The translations under genes and the position numbers were made by a program. A stretch of DNA of 64,000 nt, taken from contig OY987303.1 of the NCBI GenBank assembly GCA_963920635.1, positions 45,755,223 through 45,819,222 on the forward strand. The letters are read 5' to 3'. Origin of the DNA: Pseudeuparius sepicola (Eukaryota > Arthropoda > Insecta > Coleoptera > Anthribidae). This document shows, piece after piece, positions 43,635 through 56,822 of this stretch. Position 1 is the first letter of the stretch; every line of letters starts with the position of its first letter. The notes beneath the pieces were generated by a model. That model saw nothing but the letters and a program-made list of their open reading frames with translations, ran no database searches and was not told the origin of the DNA.

Positions 43635-43835
43635 ATTTATAAATAACATTTCTGATTTCCATTTTCATTCCTTCTGGCAAGTCCACAGTTTTGATGTTCT
43701 GTCATGGCCCATATTCGCCGCAGAAGTAGATGGGTGTTTTTGGATAGCGTCTCGACCATCTGCTTTCCGCACGCGCACTTCGTGTGAAATGCACGCAACT
43801 GTCCGTAAACTAATGCCCAGGGCTTGAGACACACG
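43622..43835 (-). pseudogene. splice-bounded HTH-like exon relic (unit 1)
   Basis: On the minus strand an acceptor-like ATATTTTTCAG precedes RVSQALGISLRTVACISHEV, which has the spacing of a helix-turn-helix (A-L-G-I-S-x-R-T-V). After a frameshift the frame ends TVDLPEGMKMEIRNVIYK and stops at a donor-like AGAAA|GTAAGT. The KTVDLPEGMK...IRN-x-IY pattern recalls N-terminal regions of some insect DDE-type transposases. That is from general knowledge and is not proven. Equivalent relics lie at 49384-49597 and 55139-55352. The gene would have introns, so an intron-containing transposon or a host gene derived from one are both possible. Confidence 0.5.
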
Positions 43836-44339
43836 CTGAAAAATATTTTATTTCATAAGCATTATCTATTGCCATAATCTTGATTGGAAACTTCCACAGG
43901 CAGAATGTGATCAATCTGAGTTTCTTCCGGATAGATGCTGCGTCAGCGAAACTTCTCGTTCCAAGCTTTCATCCTCGATTGAACGGGAACTCCCACTTTT
44001 ACGATACACCCTCCTGTATAATCCGAAAGCCTACCTTTCTAAAGCCCGATATTGACCTTGCAACTTTTGTATATTTTTCTATCTGCAAAAATTAGGGAAT
44101 ATTAGGGGGTCGGAGTTTTTGCCTGAAGACCTTGTACAGGCAGATTGAAGTCAGCCGGACGTATGTAGACTAATCAAAGACAAAAGGGCACTCGTACGTA
44201 GTAACTCAGTTCTGCAGATACAAGAATATACCTTGCGTTTCTAATTGATACAAAAATTGATGATGTGTATGCCAACTCTCTTGAGACCTACTTTACACAC
44301 TTTATGTACGTCATCAAACAATGTGTTGAACATTTCTGG

Positions 44340-45202
44340 GTTCATACCAGGGACCCTTTAAAGTAAGGGGACCCAGCATTATACTTTCCAAAGTGAGGCC
44401 GTTTCTTTCCCCATTCTAATGGTCTCAATGATGCCAAGTATGCCATAAATTCCTGCAATTATTTCCAGGAATTTAAGTAATATAAGTATGGTAAGTCAGT
44501 GCCGATTTTGCTTATTTGAGAATTTGTCGCTATTGCACCTTGTTACCAGGTTCCTGAAACCATTTGTAATAATATGTGTACTTGAACTTTCTTCCCTTGT
44601 TGAATGTATCTACCCAAAGAACTTTCACAGATTTCGGGATGGACTAATAAGATTAGGTCTTGTACTTAGTTCTAATCATGTAGTTTTTCTCTGTGCTCAT
44701 TTTTGTAATTTTATTTCTCTTCCAAGGTACCTCACAAATGTAAAATAAACTTATAGTTGTAGATAAAAACTGTTTAAAAAAAGACCTGACTGAAGCTACC
44801 TGCTTAATAATTTAATATTTAGGAAATACCATTTTTGTTTTTAACTACTTACTTATAAGTAATGCCCACGTAATGGGAATTGTAGGATTACTAAAGGTGA
44901 GACATGAAAAATCTGGTTGCAATAATTATTGGGACTACTACAGGCGGCCGCATTACCTCTGGAAGTTAGAAAACTTAAAAATTATGAACTGCGATGGGAA
45001 ATATTTTGCCTCCTTTGGAATCTATGGCACTGGCATGTCACATAAAACCTGATGGCAGTTGGACACTGACATAAACATAACCTTGTACCAGCCCACTTAT
45101 GTGGTCTCCTTGGAGATATACAGAAAACAAGGCTTCACTTTTCCTATGTGATAGACTGTGACATGCTGGGTCCCCTTATTTTAAAGAGTCCCTGGTTCAT
45201 AC
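44340..45202. mobile_element. 0.86-kb TIR element in unit 1
   Basis: TTCATACCAGGGACCCTTTA / AAGGGGACCCAGCAT at the left and the complement at 45160-45202, with a further AAAGTGAGGC/GCTTCACTTTT pair. Equivalents at about 50102-50964 and 55857-56719. An 86-codon frame inside (44488-44748) has no motif and is not called. Confidence 0.75.
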
Positions 45203-45433
45203 AAAGAAAAAATTAGACAAGAGTACTATCATGGTGAAAATTACGTATTATGTACCCCCTCATTGGTAGGTCCAATAGAGATATATAAAATTATACATTT
45301 TTATACAGGGTGAATCAGTTTTTTGTAGCAGGACTTTAACAGGTCATAGATCTTCAAAACATAACCGCACTTTCTTCCATAAACTATATCATTTTAATTA
45401 TATAATAATTTTATAATAATTTAAAAAAAAATT

Positions 45434-46010
45434 AATCACCTTGTATTGTAATAAAAGGTATTGAATTTTTTATGTAGATTTTAATTGCAGACAAAAATGT
45501 CCTCTTGGTATTTGTTCGCATGTGTTCTAGTTTAACGGCAAATTTCATTTTTTTTTTGTATTCAGGGTATTTCTGAAAATTATCTAAAAAAATTGCTCCA
45601 TAAGTAACACTTAAAGTAGAAATAATGTGTTTCCTACTTTAAATAAAGTAACTTTTTCCAATAAACTTACCTATTTAAGGCTATACTTTTGAAGTTACAG
45701 GGTCTAAAACATTTAAGGAAGATACAATTAAGGTTACGCTCTGTATCTTGAAAAGTAAAACCTTGAATGGGTTAGTTTATTGGAAAAAGTTACTTTATTT
45801 AAAATAAGAAACATGTTTTTGTACTTTAAGTGTTACTTATGTAGCAAATTCTTCAGATAATTTTTCAGAAATGCCCCGAAATAATACAAAAAAATGAAAT
45901 TTGCCTTTAAACTATAACACATGCGAACAAATACCAAGAGGACATTTTTGTCTGCAATTAAAATCTACATAAAAAAATTCAATACTTTTTGTTAAAATAC
46001 AAGGTGATTC
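45434..46010. repeat. 577-bp foldback nested in the TIR element (unit 1)
   Basis: AATCACCTTGTATT at the left and its complement at 46010, with arms of about 280 bp meeting near 45715. Blocks such as GACAAAAATGTCCTCTTGGT and GGTATTTGTTCGCATGTGTT are mirrored. Equivalents at about 51196-51772 and 56951-57527. Confidence 0.9.
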
Positions 46011-46689
46011 ATTTTTTTTTCTAAAAATAATTTTACCAATTACCCACTTCTCCGCCACTGGTTGCGCAAGATCAGAGCCGGACTGGACCATCAGATCGGC
46101 CCGGGCCACGGCTTCCAACCAGCCCCTCTGTCCCTGGACCTTGCCAGCGGCGAATTCAAATACAAAATCATTAACATAGTTTACAAGTTTTGCAAAATTG
46201 TAAGTTTTGTATTTGATTTATTTTGTCGGAAAATTTGCACACGGATTTTACTGATCGGAATTCCTTAAGTAGGCTAGAACCTAAGCCATCCTGGCGCGAT
46301 AAGTCATTAAATTTTGATAAGAAATTATTTTCTAAATTGATTATAATATATTCACTAAATTCTCGTGGAGGTACTTTCATACTGCCCAATGGTCATGAGC
46401 TGCCTTCATAGGCTTTTAAAATATTGTTGACTTGTCTCTGCCTGCCAGATCACGCAGACGAATATGCCTCTAACCATAAGCTTCTGGTAATAATCTTAAT
46501 GGAACAGCAGTTGTTAATAAACTTTTTCGGGACGAAGTGAATGAAGAGGTGCAATATCTTTCTATCTATCTCTCAGGGTCTTTAGGAATTCGGATTCGAA
46601 TTCGAAAAAAGGACACACAGTCTTTTGAATTGCTTTTATAGCCATCCGCACTGCAATAAGAACCGTGATAAGCCATCAGTACTCAAAAT

Positions 46690-47200
46690 TGGCAACGCTC
46701 GGAATCGCCCGCTCAGCGGGATATTGATCGAGGGCTAAGGCGAAGGAAGCTGGATCGGGCAGGGGGGAAATATTTGTTTACACAGGCCAAGTGAGAAGAC
46801 TTATAGTATTCTCTAGACTTTGGTACAAGGTACAAGTATAAGTGCAGCCCAACGGCTGGTGCGGTCTGCGGCCGAAGGCCGAAGCGATGTTGCCAGTTGG
46901 AAACATCGCAGCATCACTGTCGAGTTTACGGCCACGAAGGTGCTGCAGGGGCCCGCGGTCGCGAGTCGCGACCGTCTGTACCGTTGCGACCAATATATAT
47001 CCCCCCCCACACTGCCACCTGTGACCGAACCCCAACCAAACGATATCGGGATATCTCTATATTTCTATAATTTATTACATGACTTGTGGGTTGTGGGCTG
47101 CAGGGGGCCTGCGGCCCCCATCAGCTCCAAAGCCAGCGGCCCTTCGGCCGATCGCCCGATCGCCCGGCCTCCCAGTCCGGCTCTGCGCAAGATGTTCGAT
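46690..47200. other. GC-rich island with many short palindromes (unit 1)
   Basis: Strongly GC-rich against an AT-rich background. Hairpins include GCGATGTT...AACATCGC, GGTCGCGAGTCGCGACC, CGGCCGAAGGCCG and GGGGGCCTGCGGCCCCC. Open frames of up to 143 codons in several frames reflect base composition; none is conserved in register between the three copies because of indels. Equivalents at about 52452-52955 and 58207-58710. Confidence 0.6.
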
Positions 47201-49383
47201 ATTAACAGGTTTTATGCTAACCCTTGCCGGTTTAACGTATACCAAATATGACTTAAATATCTCAACTAGTTTGGTAAATATTCAATAAAGTCCGCATATT
47301 TTTTCCAACTTTAACACCCTGTAACTTTTTTTCCAAGGCCTTAAAAAGATATAGTTTATACGAAAAAGTGCCATTATTTTTTGAAGATCTATCACCTGTT
47401 AAAGTCCTGCTACAAAAAACTGATTCACCCGTTTAAATCAAAATAGAGGGTGTAACTGAACTGATGGTCAAAAATGAAACCACGTATTCTTGTAGTCAAA
47501 TAAGGGCACTTCTTCATATATTTTTTTCACCCTGTAACTTTCTTATCATGCATTTTCGGACCCATGTTTATAGGAAATTTTTTGTTCAAAATGACATTTT
47601 CTATCTGTCTCAATACGTTGGCACCATAATTTGGAAACACCCTGTAAACATAAATTAATAAGAGAATAATAGAACTAATAAAAAAATAATTTAAAATTAA
47701 AAACAATGATTTTTTTAAATCAAATTGCACTAAAAAGTATTATATATATATATTTTTTGGCGATTATAAGTTGATCAGAATAATTTTCACTATTTGTAAA
47801 AATAAAACCATTATAAAATCATAAAATCTTACTGTTGCTATTATATTACAACATTACCATTCATAATATCATAATTTATAATATCATAAAATCAAAATAT
47901 GTTGGGTGATGCTCTATAGGTTTACTGTGAGGATGGATAAAGGTAAATGAAAACGTAAATGACAAGACAAAGACAAAAAAATATATTATGAGCGCCCAAT
48001 AGTTTTTACAATAAATGTTGAAAATTATTCGTATCAGCTAAAAAAAATATTTTCTACTTTCTTGTACAATTTGGTTTTAAAGGGAACCCACTGTTTCTTT
48101 AAAAAGTTTTCTTATATTTACTTTTAATTTTTTAATTTTTAGTCTTAATTATTTTAATTTCATTTCATTTCATACAAAATTTCCGCCATATTGAGTTTAG
48201 AATGACGTTACATAGCTTATCGTATTTTATTCGCCGAACACTTTCATCTGATATCCATGTCAAGATGGTTGTGAAGAAAAAGGTAATCCGCCATATTGGA
48301 TTTAGAATGAAGTCGTATTCTACTCTGACACTTTCATCTGTTCCACATAGCAAGAACTTTATCTCCATTACCTTTCACTTATGTGAACGTTTTGCTTGCA
48401 CCCGTATTTTAATAGCCAGTTCCTACCTCAGTGTCTTCACAGATAAGTGTTTTTGCACAAACTTTAATAGCCTAACTACACCCAGTCATGTACCAACCTA
48501 TGTAACTAGCTCGTAGACTATAACTCCACAGACTCCGACTACCCTTAACTCTGAAACAAAATAAATTCTAAGCAAATTTCGATACCTGTTTGGAAGAATT
48601 AAAAGTTAAAAGTTGGTCTCTAAAATATGAAATCAGATGTCAAACTAATACATCTCGTTTGTATTTTAGAATATTTCTATTTCTTATACATAATATTTCT
48701 CTGCTTCTTTTCCTGCATTGATTGACATAATAATATTATTTTATTAAAAGTTTTTTTAGGGGTGCAAAAACCTCGTCTTTCTCAAAGTCTGCAACTTCGT
48801 CTTTCTGCAAAGTCTGCAACTACAGATAATTTAGAATATTTCTCTAATTTTGCAGCTTAAAATCAACACTAAATAGTTTACATTATTCTTTTGGTTGTAG
48901 AAGGACTGTTTAAAGAAACATACTCATGGATAAAATTGTCGGATATTTTAAAAATTTTATATATTTTTCTTGAAAAATAATGAAAATGATATCTAAAAAA
49001 TATTTTCATTAATGTCCATGAGTGTAGTATTTAGTAAATGCAAACTTACTTTCTGAATACATAATAATATTATTTTATTAAAAGTTTTTTTAGGGGTGCA
49101 AAAACCTCGTTTTTCTCAAAATCTGCAACTTCGTCTTTCTGCAAAGTCTGCAACTACAGATAATTTAGAATATTTCTCTAATTTTGCAGCTTAAAATCAA
49201 CACTAAATAGTTTACATTATCCTTTTGGTTGTAGAAGGACTGTTTAAAGAAACATACTCATGGATAAAATTGTCGGATATTTTAAAAATTTTATATATCT
49301 TTCTTGAAAAATAATGAAAATGATATCTAAAAAATATTTTCATTAATGTCCATGAGTGTAGTATTTAGTAAATGCAAACTTAC

Positions 49384-49597
49384 TTTCTGAATACACATTT
49401 ATAAATAACATTTCTGATTTCCATTTTCATTCCTTCTGGCAAGTCCACAGTTTTGATGTTCTGTCATGGCCCATATTCGCCGCAGAAGTAGATGGGTGTT
49501 TTTGGATAGCGTCTCGACCATCTGCTTTCCGCACGCGCACTTCGTGTGAAATGCACGCAACTGTCCGTAAACTAATGCCCAGGGCTTGAGACACACG
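49384..49597 (-). pseudogene. splice-bounded HTH-like exon relic (unit 2)
   Basis: Same sequence and borders as the relic at 43622-43835. Confidence 0.5.
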
Positions 49598-51067
49598 CTG
49601 AAAAATATTTTATTTCATAAGCATTATCTATTGCCATAATCTTGATTGGAAACTTCCACAGGCAGAATGTGATCAATCTGAGTTTCTTCCGGATAGATGC
49701 TGCGTCAGCGAAACTTCTCGTTCCAAGCTTTCATCCTCGATTGAACGGGAACTCCCACTTTTACGATACACCCTCCTGTATAATCCGAAAGCCTACCTTT
49801 CTAAAGCCCGATATTGACCTTGCAACTTTTGTATATTTTTCTATCTGCAAAAATTAGGGAATATTAGGGGGTCGGAGTTTTTGCCTGAAGACCTTGTACA
49901 GGCAGATTGAAGTCAGCCGGACGTATGTAGACTAATCAAAGACAAAAGGGCACTCGTACGTAGTAACTCAGTTCTGCAGATACAAGAATATACCTTGCGT
50001 TTCTAATTGATACAAAAATTGATGATGTGTATGCCAACTCTCTTGAGACCTACTTTACACACTTTATGTACGTCATCAAACAATGTGTTGAACATTTCTG
50101 GGTTCATACCAGGGACCCTTTAAAGTAAGGGGACCCAGCATTATACTTTCCAAAGTGAGGCCGTTTCTTTCCCCATTCTAATGGTCTCAATGATGCCAAG
50201 TATGCCATAAATTCCTGCAATTATTTCCAGGAATTTAAGTAATATAAGTATGGTAAGTCAGTGCCGATTTTGCTTATTTGAGAATTTGTCGCTATTGCAC
50301 CTTGTTACCAGGTTCCTGAAACCATTTGTAATAATATGTGTACTTGAACTTTCTTCCCTTGTTGAATGTATCTACCCAAAGAACTTTCACAGATTTCGGG
50401 ATGGACTAATAAGATTAGGTCTTGTACTTAGTTCTAATCATGTAGTTTTTCTCTGTGCTCATTTTTGTAATTTTATTTCTCTTCCAAGGTACCTCACAAA
50501 TGTAAAATAAACTTATAGTTGTAGATAAAAACTGTTTAAAAAAAGACCTGACTGAAGCTACCTGCTTAATAATTTAATATTTAGGAAATACCATTTTTGT
50601 TTTTAACTACTTACTTATAAGTAATGCCCACGTAATGGGAATTGTAGGATTACTAAAGGTGAGACATGAAAAATCTGGTTGCAATAATTATTGGGACTAC
50701 TACAGGCGGCCGCATTACCTCTGGAAGTTAGAAAACTTAAAAATTATGAACTGCGATGGGAAATATTTTGCCTCCTTTGGAATCTATGGCACTGGCATGT
50801 CACATAAAACCTGATGGCAGTTGGACACTGACATAAACATAACCTTGTACCAGCCCACTTATGTGGTCTCCTTGGAGATATACAGAAAACAAGGCTTCAC
50901 TTTTCCTATGTGATAGACTGTGACATGCTGGGTCCCCTTATTTTAAAGAGTCCCTGGTTCATACAAAGAAAAAATTAGACAAGAGTACTATCATGGTGAA
51001 AATTACGTATTATGTACCCCCTCATTGGTAGGTCCAATAGAGATATATAAAATTATACATTTTTATA

Positions 51068-53186
51068 CAGGGTGAATCAGTTTTTTGTAGCAGGACTTTA
51101 ACAGGTCATAGATCTTCAAAACATAACCGCACTTTCTTCCATAAACTATATCATTTTAATTATATAATAATTTTATAATAATTTTAAAAAAAATTAATCA
51201 CCTTGTATTGTAATAAAAGGTATTGAATTTTTTATGTAGATTTTAATTGCAGACAAAAATGTCCTCTTGGTATTTGTTCGCATGTGTTCTAGTTTAACGG
51301 CAAATTTCATTTTTTTTTTGTATTCAGGGTATTTCTGAAAATTATCTAAAAAAATTGCTCCATAAGTAACACTTAAAGTAGAAATAATGTGTTTCCTACT
51401 TTAAATAAAGTAACTTTTTCCAATAAACTTACCTATTTAAGGCTATACTTTTGAAGTTACAGGGTCTAAAACATTTAAGGAAGATACAATTAAGGTTACG
51501 CTCTGTATCTTGAAAAGTAAAACCTTGAATGGGTTAGTTTATTGGAAAAAGTTACTTTATTTAAAATAAGAAACATGTTTTTGTACTTTAAGTGTTACTT
51601 ATGTAGCAAATTCTTCAGATAATTTTTCAGAAATGCCCCGAAATAATACAAAAAAATGAAATTTGCCTTTAAACTATAACACATGCGAACAAATACCAAG
51701 AGGACATTTTTGTCTGCAATTAAAATCTACATAAAAAAATTCAATACTTTTTGTTAAAATACAAGGTGATTCATTTTTTTTTCTAAAAATAATTTTACCA
51801 ATTACCCACTTCTCCGCCACTGGTTGCGCAAGATCAGAGCCGGACTGGACCATCAGATCGGCCCGGGCCACGGCTTCCAACCAGCCCCTCTGTCCCTGGA
51901 CCTTGCCAGCGGCGAATTCAAATACAAAATCATTAACATAGTTTACAAGTTTTGCAAAATTGTAAGTTTTGTATTTGATTTATTTTGTCGGAAAATTTGC
52001 ACACGGATTTTACTGATCGGAATTCCTTAAGTAGGCTAGAACCTAAGCCATCCTGGCGCGATAAGTCATTAAATTTTGATAAGAAATTATTTTCTAAATT
52101 GATTATAATATATTCACTAAATTCTCGTGGAGGTACTTTCATACTGCCCAATGGTCATGAGCTGCCTTCATAGGCTTTTAAAATATTGTTGACTTGTCTC
52201 TGCCTGCCAGATCACGCAGACGAATATGCCTCTAACCATAAGCTTCTGGTAATAATCTTAATGGAACAGCAGTTGTTAATAAACTTTTTCGGGACGAAGT
52301 GAATGAAGAGGTGCAATATCTTTCTATCTATCTCTCAGGGTCTTTAGGAATTCGGATTCGAATTCGAAAAAAGGACACACAGTCTTTTGAATTGCTTTTA
52401 TAGCCATCCGCACTGCAATAAGAACCGTGATAAGCCATCAGTACTCAAAATTGGCAACGCTCGGAATCGCCCGCTCAGCGGGATATTGATCGAGGGCTAA
52501 GGCGAAGGAAGCTGGATCGGGCAGGGGGGAAATATTTGTTTACACAGGCCAAGTGAGAAGACTTATAGTATTCTCTAGACTTTGGTACAAGGTACAAGTA
52601 TAAGTGCAGCCCAACGGCTGGTGCGGCCGAAGGCCGAAGCGATGTTGCCAGTTGGAAACATCGCAGCATCACTGTCGAGTTTACGGCCACGAAGGTGCTG
52701 CAGGGGCCCGCGGTCGCGAGTCGCGACCGTCTGTACCGTTGCGACCAATATATATCCCCCCCCACACTGCCACCTGTGACCGAACCCCAACCAAACGATA
52801 TCGGGATATCTCTATATTTCTATAATTTATTACATGACTTGTGGGTTGTGGGCTGCAGGGGGCCTGCGGCCCCCATCAGCTCCAAAGCCAGCGGCCCTTC
52901 GGCCGATCGCCCGATCGCCCGGCCTCCCAGTCCGGCTCTGCGCAAGATGTTCGATATTAACAGGTTTTATGCTAACCCTTGCCGGTTTAACGTATACCAA
53001 ATATGACTTAAATATCTCAACTAGTTTGGTAAATATTCAATAAAGTCCGCATATTTTTTCCAACTTTAACACCCTGTAACTTTTTTTCCAAGGCCTTAAA
53101 AAGATATAGTTTATACGAAAAAGTGCCATTATTTTTTGAAGATCTATCACCTGTTAAAGTCCTGCTACAAAAAACTGATTCACCCG
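51068..53186. mobile_element. 2.1-kb TIR element in unit 2
   Basis: Copy of 45306-47431 with the 7-bp loss noted for unit 2. Confidence 0.8.
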
Positions 53187-55138
53187 TTTAAATCAAAATA
53201 GAGGGTGTAACTGAACTGATGGTCAAAAATGAAACCACGTATTCTTGTAGTCAAATAAGGGCACTTCTTCATATATTTTTTTCACCCTGTAACTTTCTTA
53301 TCATGCATTTTCGGACCCATGTTTATAGGAAATTTTTTGTTCAAAATGACATTTTCTATCTGTCTCAATACGTTGGCACCATAATTTGGAAACACCCTGT
53401 AAACATAAATTAATAAGAGAATAATAGAACTAATAAAAAAATAATTTAAAATTAAAAACAATGATTTTTTTAAATCAAATTGCACTAAAAAGTATTATAT
53501 ATATATATTTTTTGGCGATTATAAGTTGATCAGAATAATTTTCACTATTTGTAAAAATAAAACCATTATAAAATCATAAAATCTTACTGTTGCTATTATA
53601 TTACAACATTACCATTCATAATATCATAATTTATAATATCATAAAATCAAAATATGTTGGGTGATGCTCTATAGGTTTACTGTGAGGATGGATAAAGGTA
53701 AATGAAAACGTAAATGACAAGACAAAGACAAAAAAATATATTATGAGCGCCCAATAGTTTTTACAATAAATGTTGAAAATTATTCGTATCAGCTAAAAAA
53801 AATATTTTCTACTTTCTTGTACAATTTGGTTTTAAAGGGAACCCACTGTTTCTTTAAAAAGTTTTCTTATATTTACTTTTAATTTTTTAATTTTTAGTCT
53901 TAATTATTTTAATTTCATTTCATTTCATACAAAATTTCCGCCATATTGAGTTTAGAATGACGTTACATAGCTTATCGTATTTTATTCGCCGAACACTTTC
54001 ATCTGATATCCATGTCAAGATGGTTGTGAAGAAAAAGGTAATCCGCCATATTGGATTTAGAATGAAGTCGTATTCTACTCTGACACTTTCATCTGTTCCA
54101 CATAGCAAGAACTTTATCTCCATTACCCTTCACTTATGTGAACGTTTTGCTTGCACCCGTATTTTAATAGCCAGTTCCTACCTCAGTGTCTTCACAGATA
54201 AGTGTTTTTGCACAAACTTTAATAGCCTAACTACACCCAGTCATGTACCAACCTATGTAACTAGCTCGTAGACTATAACTCCACAGACTCCGACTACCCT
54301 TAACTCTGAAACAAAATAAATTCTAAGCAAATTTCGATACCTGTTTGGAAGAATTAAAAGTTAAAAGTTGGTCTCTAAAATATGAAATCAGATGTCAAAC
54401 TAATACATCTCGTTTGTATTTTAGAATATTTCTGTTTCTTATACATAATATTTCTCTGCTTCTTTTCCTGCATTGATTGACATAATAATATTATTTTATT
54501 AAAAGTTTTTTTAGGGGTGCAAAAACCTCGTCTTTCTCAAAGTCTGCAACTTCGTCTTTCTGCAAAGTCTGCAACTACAGATAATTTAGAATATTTCTCT
54601 AATTTTGCAGCTTAAAATCAACACTAAATAGTTTACATTATTCTTTTGGTTGTAGAAGGACTGTTTAAAGAAACATACTCATGGATAAAATTGTCGGATA
54701 TTTTAAAAATTTTATATATTTTTCTTGAAAAATAATGAAAATGATATCTAAAAAATATTTTCATTAATGTCCATGAGTGTAGTATTTAGTAAATGCAAAC
54801 TTACTTTCTGAATACATAATAATATTATTTTATTAAAAGTTTTTTTAGGGGTGCAAAAACCTCGTTTTTCTCAAAATCTGCAACTTCGTCTTTCTGCAAA
54901 GTCTGCAACTACAGATAATTTAGAATATTTGTCTAATTTTGCAGCTTAAAATCAACACTAAATAGTTTACATTATCCTTTTGGTTGTAGAAGGACTGTTT
55001 AAAGAAACATACTCATGGATAAAATTGTCGGATATTTTAAAAATTTTATATATCTTTCTTGAAAAATAATGAAAATGATATCTAAAAAATATTTTCATTA
55101 ATGTCCATGAGTGTAGTATTTAGTAAATGCAAACTTAC

Positions 55139-55352
55139 TTTCTGAATACACATTTATACATAACATTTCTGATTTCCATTTTCATTCCTTCTGGCAAGTC
55201 CACAGTTTTGATGTTCTGTCATGGCCCATATTCGCCGCAGAAGTAGATGGGTGTTTTTGGATAGCGTCTCGACCATCTGCTTTCCGCACGCGCACTTCGT
55301 GTGAAATGCACGCAACTGTCCGTAAACTAATGCCCAGGGCTTGAGACACACG
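55139..55352 (-). pseudogene. splice-bounded HTH-like exon relic (unit 3)
   Basis: As in units 1 and 2, with one substitution near 55159. Confidence 0.5.
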
Positions 55353-56822
55353 CTGAAAAATATTTTATTTCATAAGCATTATCTATTGCCATAATCTTGA
55401 TTGGAAACTTCCACAGGCAGAATGTGATCAATCTGAGTTTCTTCCGGATAGATGCTGCGTCAGCGAAACTTCTCGTTCCAAGCTTTCATCCTCGATTGAA
55501 CGGGAACTCCCACTTTTACGATACACCCTCCTGTATAATCCGAAAGCCTACCTTTCTAAAGCCCGATATTGACCTTGCAACTTTTGTATATTTTTCTATC
55601 TGCAAAAATTAGGGAATATTAGGGGGTCGGAGTTTTTGCCTGAAGACCTTGTACAGGCAGATTGAAGTCAGCCGGACGTATGTAGACTAATCAAAGACAA
55701 AAGGGCACTCGTACGTAGTAACTCAGTTCTGCAGATACAAGAATATACCTTGCGTTTCTAATTGATACAAAAATTGATGATGTGTATGCCAACTCTCTTG
55801 AGACCTACTTTACACACTTTATGTACGTCATCAAACAATGTGTTGAACATTTCTGGGTTCATACCAGGGACCCTTTAAAGTAAGGGGACCCAGCATTATA
55901 CTTTCCAAAGTGAGGCCGTTTCTTTCCCCATTCTAATGGTCTCAATGATGCCAAGTATGCCATAAATTCCTGCAATTATTTCCAGGAATTTAAGTAATAT
56001 AAGTATGGTAAGTCAGTGCCGATTTTGCTTATTTGAGAATTTGTCGCTATTGCACCTTGTTACCAGGTTCCTGAAACCATTTGTAATAATATGTGTACTT
56101 GAACTTTCTTCCCTTGTTGAATGTATCTACCCAAAGAACTTTCACAGATTTCGGGATGGACTAATAAGATTAGGTCTTGTACTTAGTTCTAATCATGTAG
56201 TTTTTCTCTGTGCTCATTTTTGTAATTTTATTTCTCTTCCAAGGTACCTCACAAATGTAAAATAAACTTATAGTTGTAGATAAAAACTGTTTAAAAAAAG
56301 ACCTGACTGAAGCTACCTGCTTAATAATTTAATATTTAGGAAATACCATTTTTGTTTTTAACTACTTACTTATAAGTAATGCCCACGTAATGGGAATTGT
56401 AGGATTACTAAAGGTGAGACATGAAAAATCTGGTTGCAATAATTATTGGGACTACTACAGGCGGCCGCATTACCTCTGGAAGTTAGAAAACTTAAAAATT
56501 ATGAACTGCGATGGGAAATATTTTGCCTCCTTTGGAATCTATGGCACTGGCATGTCACATAAAACCTGATGGCAGTTGGACACTGACATAAACATAACCT
56601 TGTACCAGCCCACTTATGTGGTCTCCTTGGAGATATACAGAAAACAAGGCTTCACTTTTCCTATGTGATAGACTGTGACATGCTGGGTCCCCTTATTTTA
56701 AAGAGTCCCTGGTTCATACAAAGAAAAAATTAGACAAGAGTACTATCATGGTGAAAATTACGTATTATGTACCCCCTCATTGGTAGGTCCAATAGAGATA
56801 TATAAAATTATACATTTTTATA

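Larger units (their letters stand above)
45306..47431. mobile_element. 2.1-kb TIR element (CAGGGTGAATCAG ends) in unit 1
   Basis: Left CAGGGTGAATCAGTTTTTTG, right complement ending TGATTCACCCG, with arms of about 95 bp (GTAGCAGGACTTTAACAGGT). TA lies before the left end; in unit 3 the right flank also begins TA, while units 1 and 2 have TT there. It contains a smaller foldback (45434-46010) and a GC-rich palindromic island (46690-47200). No transposase. Equivalents at about 51068-53186 and 56823-58942. Confidence 0.85.
41768..47527 (+). repeat. 5.76-kb tandem unit 1
   Basis: First of three head-to-tail copies. It starts with CACCCTGTAACTTTC inside the right arm of the foldback at 39481-41884 and ends with CTTCTTCATATATTTTTTT. 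It contains the last 117 bp of that arm, a 105-bp spaced duplicate (42421 and 42526), a 334-bp tandem pair, an exon-like relic, and three TIR elements. It differs from unit 2 mainly by a TA-repeat length change near 41985 and 7 extra bp (TCTGCGG) near 46863. Confidence 0.95.
47528..53282 (+). repeat. 5.76-kb tandem unit 2
   Basis: 5755 bp. Nearly identical to unit 1; the visible differences are the TA run near 47746, an A/T change near 51184 and the 7-bp loss near 52626 (between GCGG direct repeats). Confidence 0.95.

Noticed and set aside
46820..47251. 143-codon frame in the GC-rich island
   Set aside because: Indels between the three units break or change the frame, and the translation is low-complexity Pro/Ala/Arg.
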